This document shows positions 1 to 8,573 of a DNA stretch of 64,000 nt, one piece after another. Under the pieces are notes generated by a model. It searched no databases, was not told where the DNA came from, and saw only the letters and a list, made by a program, of their open reading frames with translations. How positions within the stretch are numbered: position 1 is the stretch's first letter; each line of letters opens with the position of its first letter. The position numbers and the translations under genes were made by a program. Source of the stretch: Diaphorobacter caeni (GTDB lineage: Bacteria; Pseudomonadota; Gammaproteobacteria; Burkholderiales; Burkholderiaceae_C); assembly GCF_015354245.1 (NCBI RefSeq), contig NZ_JADKYZ010000011.1, positions 124,001 through 188,000 on the forward strand, given 5' to 3'.

Positions 1-216
1 TTCCCGCTGTTCGATGGAGCGCGCGGCAAGCCCAAGAGCGATCTTGCCGCATTGCAAGCGTTGCTCCTGAAGGTATCGGACTTCGTGGTGAAGCATCCGC
101 ACGTGCAGGAAATCGACCTGAATCCCGTCTGGGTGGGACCACAGGGCAGCGGCGCCATTCCGCTTGATGCGGTGGTGATCGTGGACGCATCTCTCAAGAA
201 TCCATCGGAGCAATAA
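1..216 (+). CDS. acyl-CoA synthetase (ADP-forming type), C-terminal end only
   Basis: The window opens inside this gene; 71 codons and the TAA stop are present. The tail reads RGKPKSDLAALQALL, then HVQEIDLNPVWV, then a segment ending in VVIVDA. That matches the end of the ATP-grasp domain of acetate/acyl-CoA ligases of the NDP-forming family, where E-x-D-x-N-P-V is strongly conserved. These enzymes activate a carboxylic acid with CoA and ATP. The stop lies two bases before the next start, so the gene is very probably cotranscribed with the citryl-CoA lyase-like gene. The substrate cannot be told from this fragment. Confidence 0.8.
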   Translation, partial: FPLFDGARGKPKSDLAALQALLLKVSDFVVKHPHVQEIDLNPVWVGPQGSGAIPLDAVVIVDASLKNPSEQ

Positions 217-218
217 GC

Positions 219-1004
219 ATGGCAGTCAAAACAGAAATCGGATACACGACGCCCGACGTCATCACGGTGCGCGGCAAGAATCTTTCCACCGAAATCTTCG
301 GGAAGTTCGACTTTGTCGACATGATCTATTGGCTGAACTTCTCGCGCATGCCCGAGCCGCGCGAGAAGGCCATGGCCAACCTGATCCTGGTCGCTGCGGC
401 GGACCATGGTCTCACTCCCAGCGCACTGTCGGCGCGGCTGACCTTTTTGGGTGCGCCAGAGTCGGTGCAGGGCGCCATCGCTTCGGGCCTGCTGGGCGCG
501 GGAAGCCGGTTCCTTGGAACCGTGCAGAACGTGGCCGAGATGCTCCAGAAGGGAGCGAAGGAACTCGATCCGGCCGCGGATGACGCGGCGGTCGCGGCCT
601 GCGCACTCAAGCTGGTGCGCGCGCATCGCGAAGCCCGGACGCCGATTTTCGGCCTTGGTCACAACATCCATGTGCATGGCGATCCCCGCGTCCCCGTGCT
701 GCGCGATCTCTCCGAGCAGCATGGCTTCTACGGCAAGCACTGGCGTCTCGCGCTGGCGATCCCGGCCGCTCTGGAGCAGGAAATCGGCAAACGCCTTCCC
801 CTCAATGGCGCGGGGGCGCTCGGCGCGATCATCGCCGACATGGGTCTCGACGGAATCTTCGGGCGCGGCCTGATGCTGGTGGGGCGCGCGGCGGGTCTGG
901 TGGCGCATGTGCGCGAAGAGGCGGAGCACCCGACCGGGCAGGATCTGTGGGATCTGGTGCTCGATCAGGATCCGCGCAACGTCAAAGCCAACCGGACGAA
1001 GTGA
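219..1004 (+). CDS. citryl-CoA lyase-like protein (citrate synthase fold)
   Basis: This 261-residue protein has the small citrate-synthase fold of citryl-CoA lyases rather than the roughly 430 residues of a full citrate synthase. Visible landmarks are DHG at about 62-64, a glycine-rich stretch near 90-100 (GLLGAGSRFLG) and the active-site segment GLGHNIHVHGDPR at 145-157. The C-terminal GRAAGLVAHVREE matches the CoA-binding end of the family. The expected reaction is cleavage of citryl-CoA, or a related hydroxy-acyl-CoA, into acetyl-CoA and an oxo-acid. It follows an acyl-CoA ligase by two bases, so the pair resembles a split ATP-citrate lyase. The actual substrate is not established. Confidence 0.75.
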   Translation: MAVKTEIGYTTPDVITVRGKNLSTEIFGKFDFVDMIYWLNFSRMPEPREKAMANLILVAAADHGLTPSALSARLTFLGAPESVQGAIASGLLGAGSRFLGTVQNVAEMLQKGAKELDPAADDAAVAACALKLVRAHREARTPIFGLGHNIHVHGDPRVPVLRDLSEQHGFYGKHWRLALAIPAALEQEIGKRLPLNGAGALGAIIADMGLDGIFGRGLMLVGRAAGLVAHVREEAEHPTGQDLWDLVLDQDPRNVKANRTK

Positions 1005-1009
1005 AGACC

Positions 1010-2083
1010 ATGGCACCCTTGAATGGCATCCGCATTCTGGACTTCACCGAACTGCTTCCAGGGCCCTTCCTGTCTCAGAACCTGGTGGAACTCGGCGCGA
1101 TCGTGACCAAGGTCGAACGACCGCCGCACGGCGACAACGCGCGTCTGATGGCACCGGGCGTGTTCAAGGCCGTCAATCGCGGCAAGGATTGCGTCCGGAT
1201 CGATCTGAAGTCCGCCGAGGGACGTGAGCAGGTCGAGCGGATGCTTGGCGATGCGGACGTGCTGCTGGAGGCTTATCGTCCCGGTGTCATGAAGCGGCTG
1301 GGCCTTGATTACGGGACGTTGAGCGCGCGTTTCCCGCGCTTGATCTACGCCTCGCTCAGCGGCTACGGGCAAGAGGGCGTGCGGGCGTTGTGGCCCGGGC
1401 ACGATCTCAACTACCAGGCCACGAGCGGTGCTCTGGCGCTCTCCGGCCTTCCCGAAGGCAGACCGGAGCATGTGTTCGGTCTGCCGGTGGCGGATCTCTG
1501 CGGCTCGATGTACGGCCTGAGCGCGGTGCTGGCGGCGCTCGTCCAGCGTGGGCAGACCGGGCGCGGTCAGCATCTCGACATTGCGCTCGCGGATTGTCTG
1601 GCGCACTGGATGAACCCGAGGCTTGGCAGCTTCGAGGCGCAGGGGCTGGACGCGCTGGCCGAACAGCGCAGCGATGTGCTCGACAAGCCCGCCTACGGCG
1701 TCTTCCGATGCAGGGACGGGCAGGACATCACCATCTGCGCGCTGGAAAACCACTTCTGGCAGCGGCTGGTCGAGGTGCTGTCGCTTGATGCCGTCGCCGG
1801 CATTGAATGGATGGACTACGAGCATCGCGCAGCGAAGGCGGCAAGCATCCGCGGGCTGATCGCCGAGCGGGTACTGCAGCGCGACAGCGCCGAACTGCAC
1901 GACGCACTCGTCGCGGCGGACGTCCCGGTGATGCGGCTGGTGATGCCTTCGGATCTACTGCGCGCCAGTGCGATGGCCGGACGTTCTCTGCAGGCGCACG
2001 ACGGCAGTGACTTTGTGCGCTTTCCGGTTCAGCTCGAGGGCATGGGCGCGGACAGGGCTGCCAGCGGGACTGAGGGGGCATGA
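1010..2083 (+). CDS. CaiB/BaiF family CoA transferase or acyl-CoA racemase
   Basis: The protein has 357 residues from the ATG at 1010, which begins MAPLNGIRILDFTELLPGPF, the standard N-terminus of family III CoA transferases. An upstream in-frame ATG at 947 lies inside the previous gene and was not used. The segment GHDLNYQATSG at 130-140 holds the catalytic Asp (D132). Its GHD(I/L)NY form, together with the short length, points to the alpha-methylacyl-CoA racemase subgroup. A succinyl-CoA-dependent transferase remains possible. The gene starts five bases after the citryl-CoA lyase-like gene and overlaps the next start by four bases, so it is translationally coupled in the operon. Confidence 0.8.
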   Translation: MAPLNGIRILDFTELLPGPFLSQNLVELGAIVTKVERPPHGDNARLMAPGVFKAVNRGKDCVRIDLKSAEGREQVERMLGDADVLLEAYRPGVMKRLGLDYGTLSARFPRLIYASLSGYGQEGVRALWPGHDLNYQATSGALALSGLPEGRPEHVFGLPVADLCGSMYGLSAVLAALVQRGQTGRGQHLDIALADCLAHWMNPRLGSFEAQGLDALAEQRSDVLDKPAYGVFRCRDGQDITICALENHFWQRLVEVLSLDAVAGIEWMDYEHRAAKAASIRGLIAERVLQRDSAELHDALVAADVPVMRLVMPSDLLRASAMAGRSLQAHDGSDFVRFPVQLEGMGADRAASGTEGA

Positions 2084-3276
2084 GCATGACGCACTCCGCA
2101 ATGACCGCCAGTGCCGGCGGCCTGTATCGCAACACCATGCTGGAACGGGTGGTGCACGGTCAGCCGTTCGAGCAGGCGGCGGTGGCGGACGCGGTCGCAC
2201 GTGGCGTGAAGCGCATCCTCGTGATCGCTTCGCCGCGTGCGAAGGACTCAAGCACGCTGGCCAGTCTGAAAGCTGCGCTGGGTGAGCGCCACGCAGGCAC
2301 CTTCTGCGGAGCCTTGCCGCATGCGCCGGCTCCGTGCGTGATAGAGGTCGCTGCGTTGGCGCGCCATCTGCAGGCGGACCATCTGATCGCCGTAGGCGGT
2401 GGATCGGTCATCGATACCGCCAAGGCCGCGGCGTACGCACTGAGCGCGAGCGACGCGAACGATCCCACGGTGCTGTTCGATGCCCCTGATACGGGCAGCG
2501 CGGACCCCGCATCACGCGATTGGAATGCGAGCGCATGGCTGGGGGTCACGGCGATTCCGCAGACGCTTTCTGCTGCCGAATACACATGGTTTGCGGGAGT
2601 CTCTGACACGGATCGCAAGATCAAGAAGATCGTCGCGCACCCCGCCATGGCGCCGCGTACGGTGATTCTCGATCCGAAGCTGACGCTCGAGTTCGCTGTG
2701 CCCACGTTTCTTGCAAGCGGCATCAAGGCGGTGGACCACGCCGTCGAGAGATTGACCGCGCTGCACAGCCATCCCATGTCGGACGCGCTGAGCATTCATG
2801 CCCTCGGGATGCTGCTCGCGGCATTGCCCGCCGTGCATTTCGCGCCCGATGATCTGGCGGCGAGGCTGCAATGCCAATTGGCGTCATGGCTGTCGATCGC
2901 CGGGGGCTCGGCAGGCGTGCGCACCGGCGCAAGCCATGCGCTCGGACATGTGCTTGGCGCACATGCGGGTGTGGATCACGGGCTGACGTCATGCGCACTG
3001 CTGCCGTCGGTGCTGCATTGGAATCTGGCGCACAACCGGCCTCAGCAGGCACGCGTGCTGTCCCAATTGGGAATGGTGGGTGACGAGCTCGCACCGCTCA
3101 TCAGCGAGTGCATCTCGCGGCTCGGATTGCCGACGCGGCTGCGCGACATCGGCGTATCGGACGGCCAGCTGGCAGAGATCGCCGAAAAAAGCCTGCACGA
3201 CCCCGGCATGCGGCACAACCCCCGTCCGGTCCGCAGCGCCGCCGATGCGTTGGAGATCCTGGAGATGGCTTGGTAG
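2080..3276 (+). CDS. iron-containing alcohol dehydrogenase, maleylacetate reductase-like
   Basis: This 398-residue protein starts in an ATGA overlap with the CoA-transferase gene. GGGSVIDTAK (107-116) is the nucleotide-binding loop. Metal-ligand candidates lie in KAVDHAVERL (near 217-226) and in GASHALGHVLGAHAGVDHG further on. The segment TAIPQTLSAAEYTWFAGV sits where maleylacetate reductases have their substrate loop, and the length is close to that family although slightly long. It probably reduces or oxidises an oxo/hydroxy acid made in this pathway with NAD(P)(H). No ring-cleavage gene is nearby, so true maleylacetate reductase activity is not supported by the context. Confidence 0.75.
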   Translation: MSMTHSAMTASAGGLYRNTMLERVVHGQPFEQAAVADAVARGVKRILVIASPRAKDSSTLASLKAALGERHAGTFCGALPHAPAPCVIEVAALARHLQADHLIAVGGGSVIDTAKAAAYALSASDANDPTVLFDAPDTGSADPASRDWNASAWLGVTAIPQTLSAAEYTWFAGVSDTDRKIKKIVAHPAMAPRTVILDPKLTLEFAVPTFLASGIKAVDHAVERLTALHSHPMSDALSIHALGMLLAALPAVHFAPDDLAARLQCQLASWLSIAGGSAGVRTGASHALGHVLGAHAGVDHGLTSCALLPSVLHWNLAHNRPQQARVLSQLGMVGDELAPLISECISRLGLPTRLRDIGVSDGQLAEIAEKSLHDPGMRHNPRPVRSAADALEILEMAW

Positions 3277-3345
3277 CGTGGTTCAAAGGTCATCGCAAAG
3301 AAGTTGTTGGTCACAAGGTTGAATTCACTAAAAGGAGACGTTGAA

Positions 3346-4314
3346 ATGAAGAAGCTTGTTTACTCGGTGATGTGGATGGTGGGCTGCGGTCTGAGTCAGG
3401 CCGCCGGGGCCCAGAGCTACCCCGATCGACCCATCACGCTCGTCATCCCGTACACGGCTGCGGGCATCACGGACGCGTCAGGGCGACTGGTGGCCAAGAA
3501 GCTGTCGGAGCGGCTGGGTCAGCCCATCGTCATCGACAACCGGCCCGGCGCGGGCGGTGCGGTCGGTGCCGAGTACGCGGCGCGCGCCAAGCCGGACGGC
3601 TATACCCTGTTCATGGGCACGCGCGGTACCCAGGTGACCAATGCGATGACGCAGAAGGACGTGAAGATTCCACCGGCCAGCGATTTCGCGTCGATCTACG
3701 GTTTCATCGACGCCGCAACCGTCATCGTGGTGAGGGCGGATGCGCCCTACAAGACGCTGCCCGAGCTCGTCGCGTACGCCAAAGCCCATCCCGGCAAGCT
3801 GAGCTACGCCACGGCGGGCAACGGATCGGCGGCCAACCTCACGGGTGAACTCTTTCAGGACGTGGCCGGAATCCAGATGACCCACATCCCCTATCGCGGC
3901 AGCGCTCCGGCCGTGCAGGACCTGCTGGGCGGAGCCGTGCCCGTGGCATTCGACTATCCCGCGACGACCGCAAGTTTCATCAAGTCGGGCAGGCTCAAGG
4001 CGCTGGCCGTGGTCTACGGCGAGCGCATCAAGTCGCTGCCCGACGTGCCGACAACGGCGGAGGCGGGCGTGAAGGGCGCGGAATCCTCAAGCTGGATGGG
4101 TTTCTTTGCGCCGCTCAAGACGCCGAAGCCGATCATTGAACGTCTCAGCAAGGAGATGGGCGTGGTCATGCAGGACCCGGAGATCCAGCAAAAGATCTCC
4201 GACATGGGTGCCATCCCGCTTCAGGCCGACAGCAAGGGGCTGGACAAGATGATCGACGATGACCAGCGTCGTTGGTCGGAAGTGCTCAAGCGCGTCACGA
4301 TAAACTCAAATTGA
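3346..4314 (+). CDS. Bug-family tripartite tricarboxylate transporter receptor
   Basis: The protein has 322 residues. The start at 3346 follows a good ribosome site (AAAGGAGA) and gives a signal peptide MKKLVYSVMWMVGCGLSQAAGAQ. The mature part begins YPDRPITLVIPY and contains NRPGAGGAVGAEYAA and HIPYRGSAPAVQDLLGG, all hallmark Bug motifs. Bug proteins are periplasmic binders of carboxylates or amides. No TctA/TctB membrane genes are in the window, so it is an orphan receptor that would borrow membrane subunits or act as a sensor. It lies 69 bases after the dehydrogenase, so it may belong to the same operon and bind the substrate of the CoA pathway. Confidence 0.88.
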   Translation: MKKLVYSVMWMVGCGLSQAAGAQSYPDRPITLVIPYTAAGITDASGRLVAKKLSERLGQPIVIDNRPGAGGAVGAEYAARAKPDGYTLFMGTRGTQVTNAMTQKDVKIPPASDFASIYGFIDAATVIVVRADAPYKTLPELVAYAKAHPGKLSYATAGNGSAANLTGELFQDVAGIQMTHIPYRGSAPAVQDLLGGAVPVAFDYPATTASFIKSGRLKALAVVYGERIKSLPDVPTTAEAGVKGAESSSWMGFFAPLKTPKPIIERLSKEMGVVMQDPEIQQKISDMGAIPLQADSKGLDKMIDDDQRRWSEVLKRVTINSN

Positions 4315-4408
4315 CGTGATCAGGCGGATGGGGTCCTGAGGCCATGCCAAGCCAGACCCTGCCCGCCGCGGCGCAACCGGCCACAGGCAGAAAGGGCATC
4401 AAGGCATC

Positions 4409-5050
4409 ATGCTGTTCGACATGGAGACACTGGACCTGGCACGCAGCTACAAGCTGCTTTCTTCCACCATCGTGCCGAGGCCCATCGCCTGGGTGGTGAG
4501 TCAGGATGCAGGCGGCATCGTGAACGCCGCGCCGTATTCGCTGTTCAATTTCTTCGGAGGCCATCCACCGATCATCTGCATCGGCATGGGGCAACCCAAG
4601 GGCCGGGACAAGGACAGCCTCGCCAACATCCGCGCCACGGGAGAGTTCGCGATCAACATGGTGACGGACTCGCTCGCGCATGCCATGAACACGACGGCCG
4701 TCCCTTTTCCCGCAGGCGTGAACGAGCTGGAAAAAGCGGGCCTCGAGACACTTCCATGCGCCAGGATCAACGGCCGCAGAATCGCGAACAGCCCGCTCGC
4801 TTTGGAGTGCAGGCTTCAACAGATCATCGACGTGCAGCCGTCATCGGTGATCGTGGTCGCCGCAGTCCACGCCGTGCATATCGATGATGAATGCGTCAAA
4901 GACGCGGCGCGCTGTCATATCGACAGCTCACGCTTTTCCACCATAGGGCGCATGGAAAGCCCGGGCTGGTACACGCGCACGACGGATCGATTCGTGATGC
5001 CGCAGATGAGTGTGGAGCAATGGGAAGAGGGGCTGGGGAAGCACGACTGA
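4409..5050 (+). CDS. flavin reductase-like (FMN-binding split barrel) protein
   Basis: This 213-residue protein starts LFDMETLDLARSYKLLSSTIVPRPIAWV, the typical opening of the flavin reductase-like family (DIM6/NTAB group). NAAPYSLFNFFGGHPPIICIGMG follows, the FMN-phosphate contact region of the split barrel. Such proteins bind FMN and act as flavin reductases or as subunits of two-component monooxygenases. It lies 94 bases after the Bug gene on the same strand. No partner monooxygenase is adjacent, so its exact role is open. A weak ribosome site (AAGG) precedes the ATG. Confidence 0.75.
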   Translation: MLFDMETLDLARSYKLLSSTIVPRPIAWVVSQDAGGIVNAAPYSLFNFFGGHPPIICIGMGQPKGRDKDSLANIRATGEFAINMVTDSLAHAMNTTAVPFPAGVNELEKAGLETLPCARINGRRIANSPLALECRLQQIIDVQPSSVIVVAAVHAVHIDDECVKDAARCHIDSSRFSTIGRMESPGWYTRTTDRFVMPQMSVEQWEEGLGKHD

Positions 5051-5237
5051 ACGAACAGGTGGCCGTGGCCAAGCAGCCATGGATGGTCGCCGTACCCGTT
5101 GCACGTGGAAGCCCGGCCATGCCCGCCGTCCTCCAGTGCAGGACTCCATTCCAATCGGCTCTGCTTGGGTGTTCCAGAACTCCGTCATAGATCGTCCCTC
5201 CACCACGCCGCGCATGCGGCGTAGGGATACGACGAGA

Positions 5238-5696
5238 TCATGCGGGCAACGTCATGTCCGTGTGCGCACGACCAAGGATGGAGCGCTTGATGACGACGGG
5301 CTTGCCTCCCAGCCGCTGCTTGTTGACCCAGTGCACCAACGCGGAATCGAGATGCTGGGAGTGCTTGGGAAACCACTTCACCAGTTCGTCAATGAGTCTG
5401 CGGCACAGGGCCACATCGCCCGTCGCGAGTTTTGCGGCGACTTCGTGGGCGGACTTCAGGACCGCTGCGTGCTCGTCCATGTGGCACTGGCGCGGCGGAA
5501 AGCCGCTTTCTTCCATCATGCGGTCCTCCGATGCGAAATGACGAGTCAGGTGATCGAGCAAGCGCGCGTACTTCTGCGCGAGCTCCGAATCGTCCGCCGA
5601 CTGGGCTTCGCTCGTCACTTCGACGAACTCGTTGTGCATCGCGTCCACTGAGGGATGGCCCAGCAGCAGATCGTCGTTCCAATGCAGGGTGTTCAT
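5238..5696 (-). CDS. bacteriohemerythrin
   Basis: This 152-residue single-domain protein has a full set of di-iron ligands: H21, H53 with E57 (HFASE), H72 with H76 (HMDEH), and H112 with D117 (HSQHLD). The opening LHWNDDLLLGHPSVDAMHNEF is also typical. Hemerythrins bind O2 at a di-iron centre and serve in oxygen carriage, sensing or supply to oxygenases. It has no signal peptide and should be cytoplasmic. It is convergent with the flavin reductase-like gene and lies just downstream of the GntR gene on the same strand. A link to the oxygenase operon further along is possible but unproven. Confidence 0.9.
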   Translation of the reverse strand: MNTLHWNDDLLLGHPSVDAMHNEFVEVTSEAQSADDSELAQKYARLLDHLTRHFASEDRMMEESGFPPRQCHMDEHAAVLKSAHEVAAKLATGDVALCRRLIDELVKWFPKHSQHLDSALVHWVNKQRLGGKPVVIKRSILGRAHTDMTLPA

Positions 5697-5742
5697 GTGG
5701 TCTGTCGTCTCCTGATGAATAGTTCTTCTGAGCGTGCGGTTC

Positions 5743-6531
5743 TCAGAACGCCCCGCTCATCTCGAGAAACTGAAGGGGCCGGTGCGTCGCTCCGACAAAG
5801 AATTCCTGGAAGTAGGCGCAGCGATCGCGTCCGGCCTTGGCGACCGCCTGCAGATACATGCCTGAATAAGGAAAGCTCATTCCGGTACGTTCGCAGGCTT
5901 CCTCGTCGAAATCGCGGATCTCCACGGTGTGTGTGATGTCGGTGATGGGCAGCTTGAACTGCTCAACGATGACCTGTTTGAAATTCAGACCGTTGAGCTT
6001 GTCGATCTCCAGTTCCCACAATGGCCGAAGAGTCGCCTTGTCGGCATAGAAGCGGCTGAACACCTTGAGTTCGTTGCCATTGACGAGGATGATCCGGTCG
6101 AGCCGCATCACATCGGCGTCGGCACCGAGATGGCGTGTCCAGGGGCCGCGGCCCTTGGCCGTCACCCGGCTGATCGCCTGGGAGAAGATGGGCAGCACGG
6201 TCTCGCCGTCATCTTCCATGAAGCGGCAGTGCCATGGGTTGTGGATTTCGCGCGGCGCATCGGTCACGAAACTGCCCAGCCCATGCTGTCTCGACACCAA
6301 GCCCTGTTCCGCCAGTTCGCGCATGGCGCGTTGCACGGTACCGAGGCTGTAGGGCGTGAGTTCGGTGAATTCCTCTTCCGCCGGGAGCTTGTCGCCCGCT
6401 TGCCAGATGCCGGAGCGGATGCCGTCGGTCAACGCTTCAACGAGCCGCTGGTATTTGGGCCGCTTGTTGGGGTCTTTTTGGCCAAGCGCTGCAAACAACT
6501 CGGTCAGCTTGTTATTTTCAACCACATTCAC
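5743..6531 (-). CDS. GntR-family regulator with UTRA domain (HutC type)
   Basis: This 262-residue protein has an N-terminal winged helix (about 24-95; KYQRLVEALTDGIRSGIWQAG, then GTVQRAMRELAEQGLVSRQHG) and a C-terminal UTRA ligand domain (about 115-255). HutC-type regulators usually repress a transport or catabolic operon until a small acid binds. Its gene is 155 bases downstream of the MFS carrier on the same strand. An identical 15-base element occurs upstream of both the MFS gene and the oxygenase/sulfatase operon. This is the only regulator next to the MFS gene, so it is the natural candidate to bind that element, although the LysR at 17069-18058 cannot be excluded. Confidence 0.88.
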   Translation of the reverse strand: MNVVENNKLTELFAALGQKDPNKRPKYQRLVEALTDGIRSGIWQAGDKLPAEEEFTELTPYSLGTVQRAMRELAEQGLVSRQHGLGSFVTDAPREIHNPWHCRFMEDDGETVLPIFSQAISRVTAKGRGPWTRHLGADADVMRLDRIILVNGNELKVFSRFYADKATLRPLWELEIDKLNGLNFKQVIVEQFKLPITDITHTVEIRDFDEEACERTGMSFPYSGMYLQAVAKAGRDRCAYFQEFFVGATHRPLQFLEMSGAF

Positions 6532-6686
6532 CCCCTTGAATCACGTACTGTTGAAGACATCACCATTCATCGCTCGCAGCACTCCCGTCTGGATTGAATA
6601 GACACAAGGGACACCCGTTCGGCAAGGACGGGCGTGAAGCGTTTGATTCACGTCGCCCTTGCAGTGCCTGTCAATGGATTGGGCCG

Positions 6687-7985
6687 TCAGTGCGCCACGG
6701 CCAATGTGCCCTGTGAGGAAAGCTGTTCGAATCGCTTCTTGCTGCTGTCCGGCCGGATGGCGAAATAGCCGATGCCGCCCACCACGATCGCCAGAATCGC
6801 CGAAACGATGAACGCATGATCATAACCCTGCGATGGGCTCAGAGCGTTCTGGATCAGGCGCCCCGTGAGTGCGGGTGCCAGCAGCCCGCCAGTGGTGGCG
6901 AGCGCGCTGTTGATCGACATGGCGGACGAGCGCTGCGTCACGGGAACGATCTCGGCCACGATGGTGGAGCTCAGCACGAAAGTGAGCTGGGGCAGATTGA
7001 ATCCCAGCGCGAGCAGAATCACCTTGGTCATGGGATCGTTCACCAGAAAGATGGCGGCGAGAATGCTCAGGCCTCCGGCCAGCACGAAGGTGCAGCTGAC
7101 CCAGCCGCGAGCGATCAGCGATGACACCTTGCGCTGCAGCAGCTTCTGCGAGAGCCACGAACCGATGAACACCAGCGGTATGTTGATTCCGGTGAACAGC
7201 ATGAACATCCAGCCCGCTTCCTTGCTGCCGTAGCCCATCACCTTGGAGAGATAGGATGGAATCCATGTGAACATGATCGCGAAGATCCAGTAGCTCACCC
7301 AGTACAGCATCATGTTGGACAGGTAGGTCTTGTCGAAGATGATCTTCCGGTAGGCGATCTTTGCGAGCGATTGGCTCGTGGACTGGACAGCGTTCTTGGC
7401 GACGTAAGGTCCTTCGCCGCCAAACACGAACCACAGGATCATCCATACGACGCTTGCGATGCCCAGAGTGGCGAATGCCGCATGCCAGCTGTGGTTGAGC
7501 ATGATGTAGGTGAGGATCGGTCCGGAAATCAACAGACCCACCGTCACGCCCTGAAAGATGATCGAGGAGGGCAAATTGCGCTTCTCGTCCTTGAACCAGG
7601 AATAGCAGGCATGCAGCGCCAGCGGATAGGCGGGGCCCTCGCCGATTCCCAGCAGGATCCGCGAGAAATACAGCAGCGGCACCGTCGCCACGAAGGCCAG
7701 CGGAATCTGGGATATGCCCCAGATCATCGCCAGAACGATGAGCACCCACTTGGTCGATGTCTTGTTGGCGATGAAGCCGAAGATGATCGCGGAGATCGAG
7801 AAGAACAGAAAGAAGCTCGAGGCGATCATCCCGAACTCCGACGGATGTATGTTCAGCTCCTGCATCAACGGAACCGCGACGATTCCCAGAATGGCCTTGT
7901 CCATGAAATTGATCACCATGAACAAGGCCAACAACAGGGTGACTATCCACCCGCGTGTCACCAACGACCTTTCACTCATTGCCAT
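6687..7985 (-). CDS. MFS transporter, anion:cation symporter-like
   Basis: This 432-residue integral membrane protein has about twelve hydrophobic segments. The N-terminus (FMVINFMDKAILGIVAVPLM) and the loop GIGEGPAYPLALHACYSWF match the ACS group of the major facilitator superfamily, which takes up organic anions such as sugar acids, phthalate or hydroxyaromatic acids. The start follows a ribosome site (CAGGAGAC). The promoter region carries the same 15-base site that precedes the aldehyde dehydrogenase/Rieske operon. The likely role is uptake of the substrate degraded by that operon. Confidence 0.85.
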   Translation of the reverse strand: MAMSERSLVTRGWIVTLLLALFMVINFMDKAILGIVAVPLMQELNIHPSEFGMIASSFFLFFSISAIIFGFIANKTSTKWVLIVLAMIWGISQIPLAFVATVPLLYFSRILLGIGEGPAYPLALHACYSWFKDEKRNLPSSIIFQGVTVGLLISGPILTYIMLNHSWHAAFATLGIASVVWMILWFVFGGEGPYVAKNAVQSTSQSLAKIAYRKIIFDKTYLSNMMLYWVSYWIFAIMFTWIPSYLSKVMGYGSKEAGWMFMLFTGINIPLVFIGSWLSQKLLQRKVSSLIARGWVSCTFVLAGGLSILAAIFLVNDPMTKVILLALGFNLPQLTFVLSSTIVAEIVPVTQRSSAMSINSALATTGGLLAPALTGRLIQNALSPSQGYDHAFIVSAILAIVVGGIGYFAIRPDSSKKRFEQLSSQGTLAVAH

Positions 7986-8113
7986 TGAAGTCTCCTGATT
8001 TTTTAAAGTGGGGATTTAAGAATTTGAATGGGGTATGCGTATCGGCGCCGAATCCATGCCTGTACTGCAAGGCAAGCTGAACGAGTCCATGGGCGCAGGG
8101 AATATCGGCAGCG

Positions 8114-8137
8114 TGAATCTATGAATCTATGAATCAA
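8114..8137. repeat. 8-base tandem repeat, about three copies
   Basis: TGAATCTA occurs at 8114-8121 and 8122-8129 and is followed by TGAATCAA at 8130-8137. The tract lies between the MFS start and its putative operator, inside the 5' untranslated or promoter region. Its function is unknown. Confidence 0.6.
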
Positions 8138-8163
8138 TGGAAGTGGGTTTATCTATCCTTTAA

Positions 8164-8178
8164 AACTATATAGGACTA
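8164..8178 (-). promoter_or_regulatory. putative operator shared with the oxygenase/sulfatase operon
   Basis: AACTATATAGGACTA is identical to bases 16962-16976, and 18 of 20 bases match when the flanks are included. It contains the perfect palindrome CTATATAG. Both copies lie upstream of minus-strand genes: 179 bases before the MFS start here and 102 bases before the aldehyde dehydrogenase start there. A regulator-binding site is the simplest reading. The site may overlap a -10 element, since TATAGT appears on the minus strand. Confidence 0.6.
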
Positions 8179-8206
8179 GAGTGTTTCGCGTGCTCATGGA
8201 ATACCC

Positions 8207-8220
8207 TTGATTCGAATCAA
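8207..8220. promoter_or_regulatory. perfect 14-base palindrome
   Basis: TTGATTCGAATCAA is a perfect inverted repeat between the end of the DUF202 gene and the MFS promoter region. It has no T-tract and is AT-rich, so a protein-binding site is more likely than a terminator. No second copy was noticed. Confidence 0.4.
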
Positions 8221-8242
8221 TTGATTGGGGGCGATTCCGACG

Positions 8243-8548
8243 TCACAGCAGCACGTTGACTGCAATCTGCGCCGTGCTGGCACAGAGGATCAGGTTTTTC
8301 CACTGGAAATGGCGGCCGAAGTTCACCACCCGGTGCTGGGCCAGCAATCCCGGGCGCAGGGTGAACAGACTGGCCGCACCCAGCGCGATGGTGCTGACGA
8401 GCAGCGGGAGTTGCAGAACTCCGCCGTGCGTTGCGACGAACCGCAGACTGGCCGTCATCAGCACGAGCGTCACCAGCGCCGTGCGACGCTGCGCGAGGTC
8501 CGTGCGCTCGAACTGCAATCCCTTGTCCGGCTGTGTCATGGGCGTCAC
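8243..8548 (-). CDS. DUF202 family small membrane protein (YidG-like)
   Basis: This 101-residue protein has three hydrophobic segments. FERTDLAQRRTALVTLVLMTASLRF corresponds to the N-terminal helix of DUF202, and the remaining helices follow. It lies 25 bases after another DUF202 gene, as YidG and YidH are paired in enterobacteria. The function of the family is not known. It is the last gene of the minus-strand run that begins with the aldehyde dehydrogenase. Confidence 0.7.
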   Translation of the reverse strand: MTPMTQPDKGLQFERTDLAQRRTALVTLVLMTASLRFVATHGGVLQLPLLVSTIALGAASLFTLRPGLLAQHRVVNFGRHFQWKNLILCASTAQIAVNVLL

Positions 8549-8573
8549 TCGATGCGCAGAGGCGGCTGAGAAG

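Noticed and set aside
6606-6650. Weak hairpin after the MFS gene as a terminator
   Set aside because: CCCGT/ACGGG can pair, but there is no T-tract and the stem is short. The GntR gene may be cotranscribed with the MFS gene.
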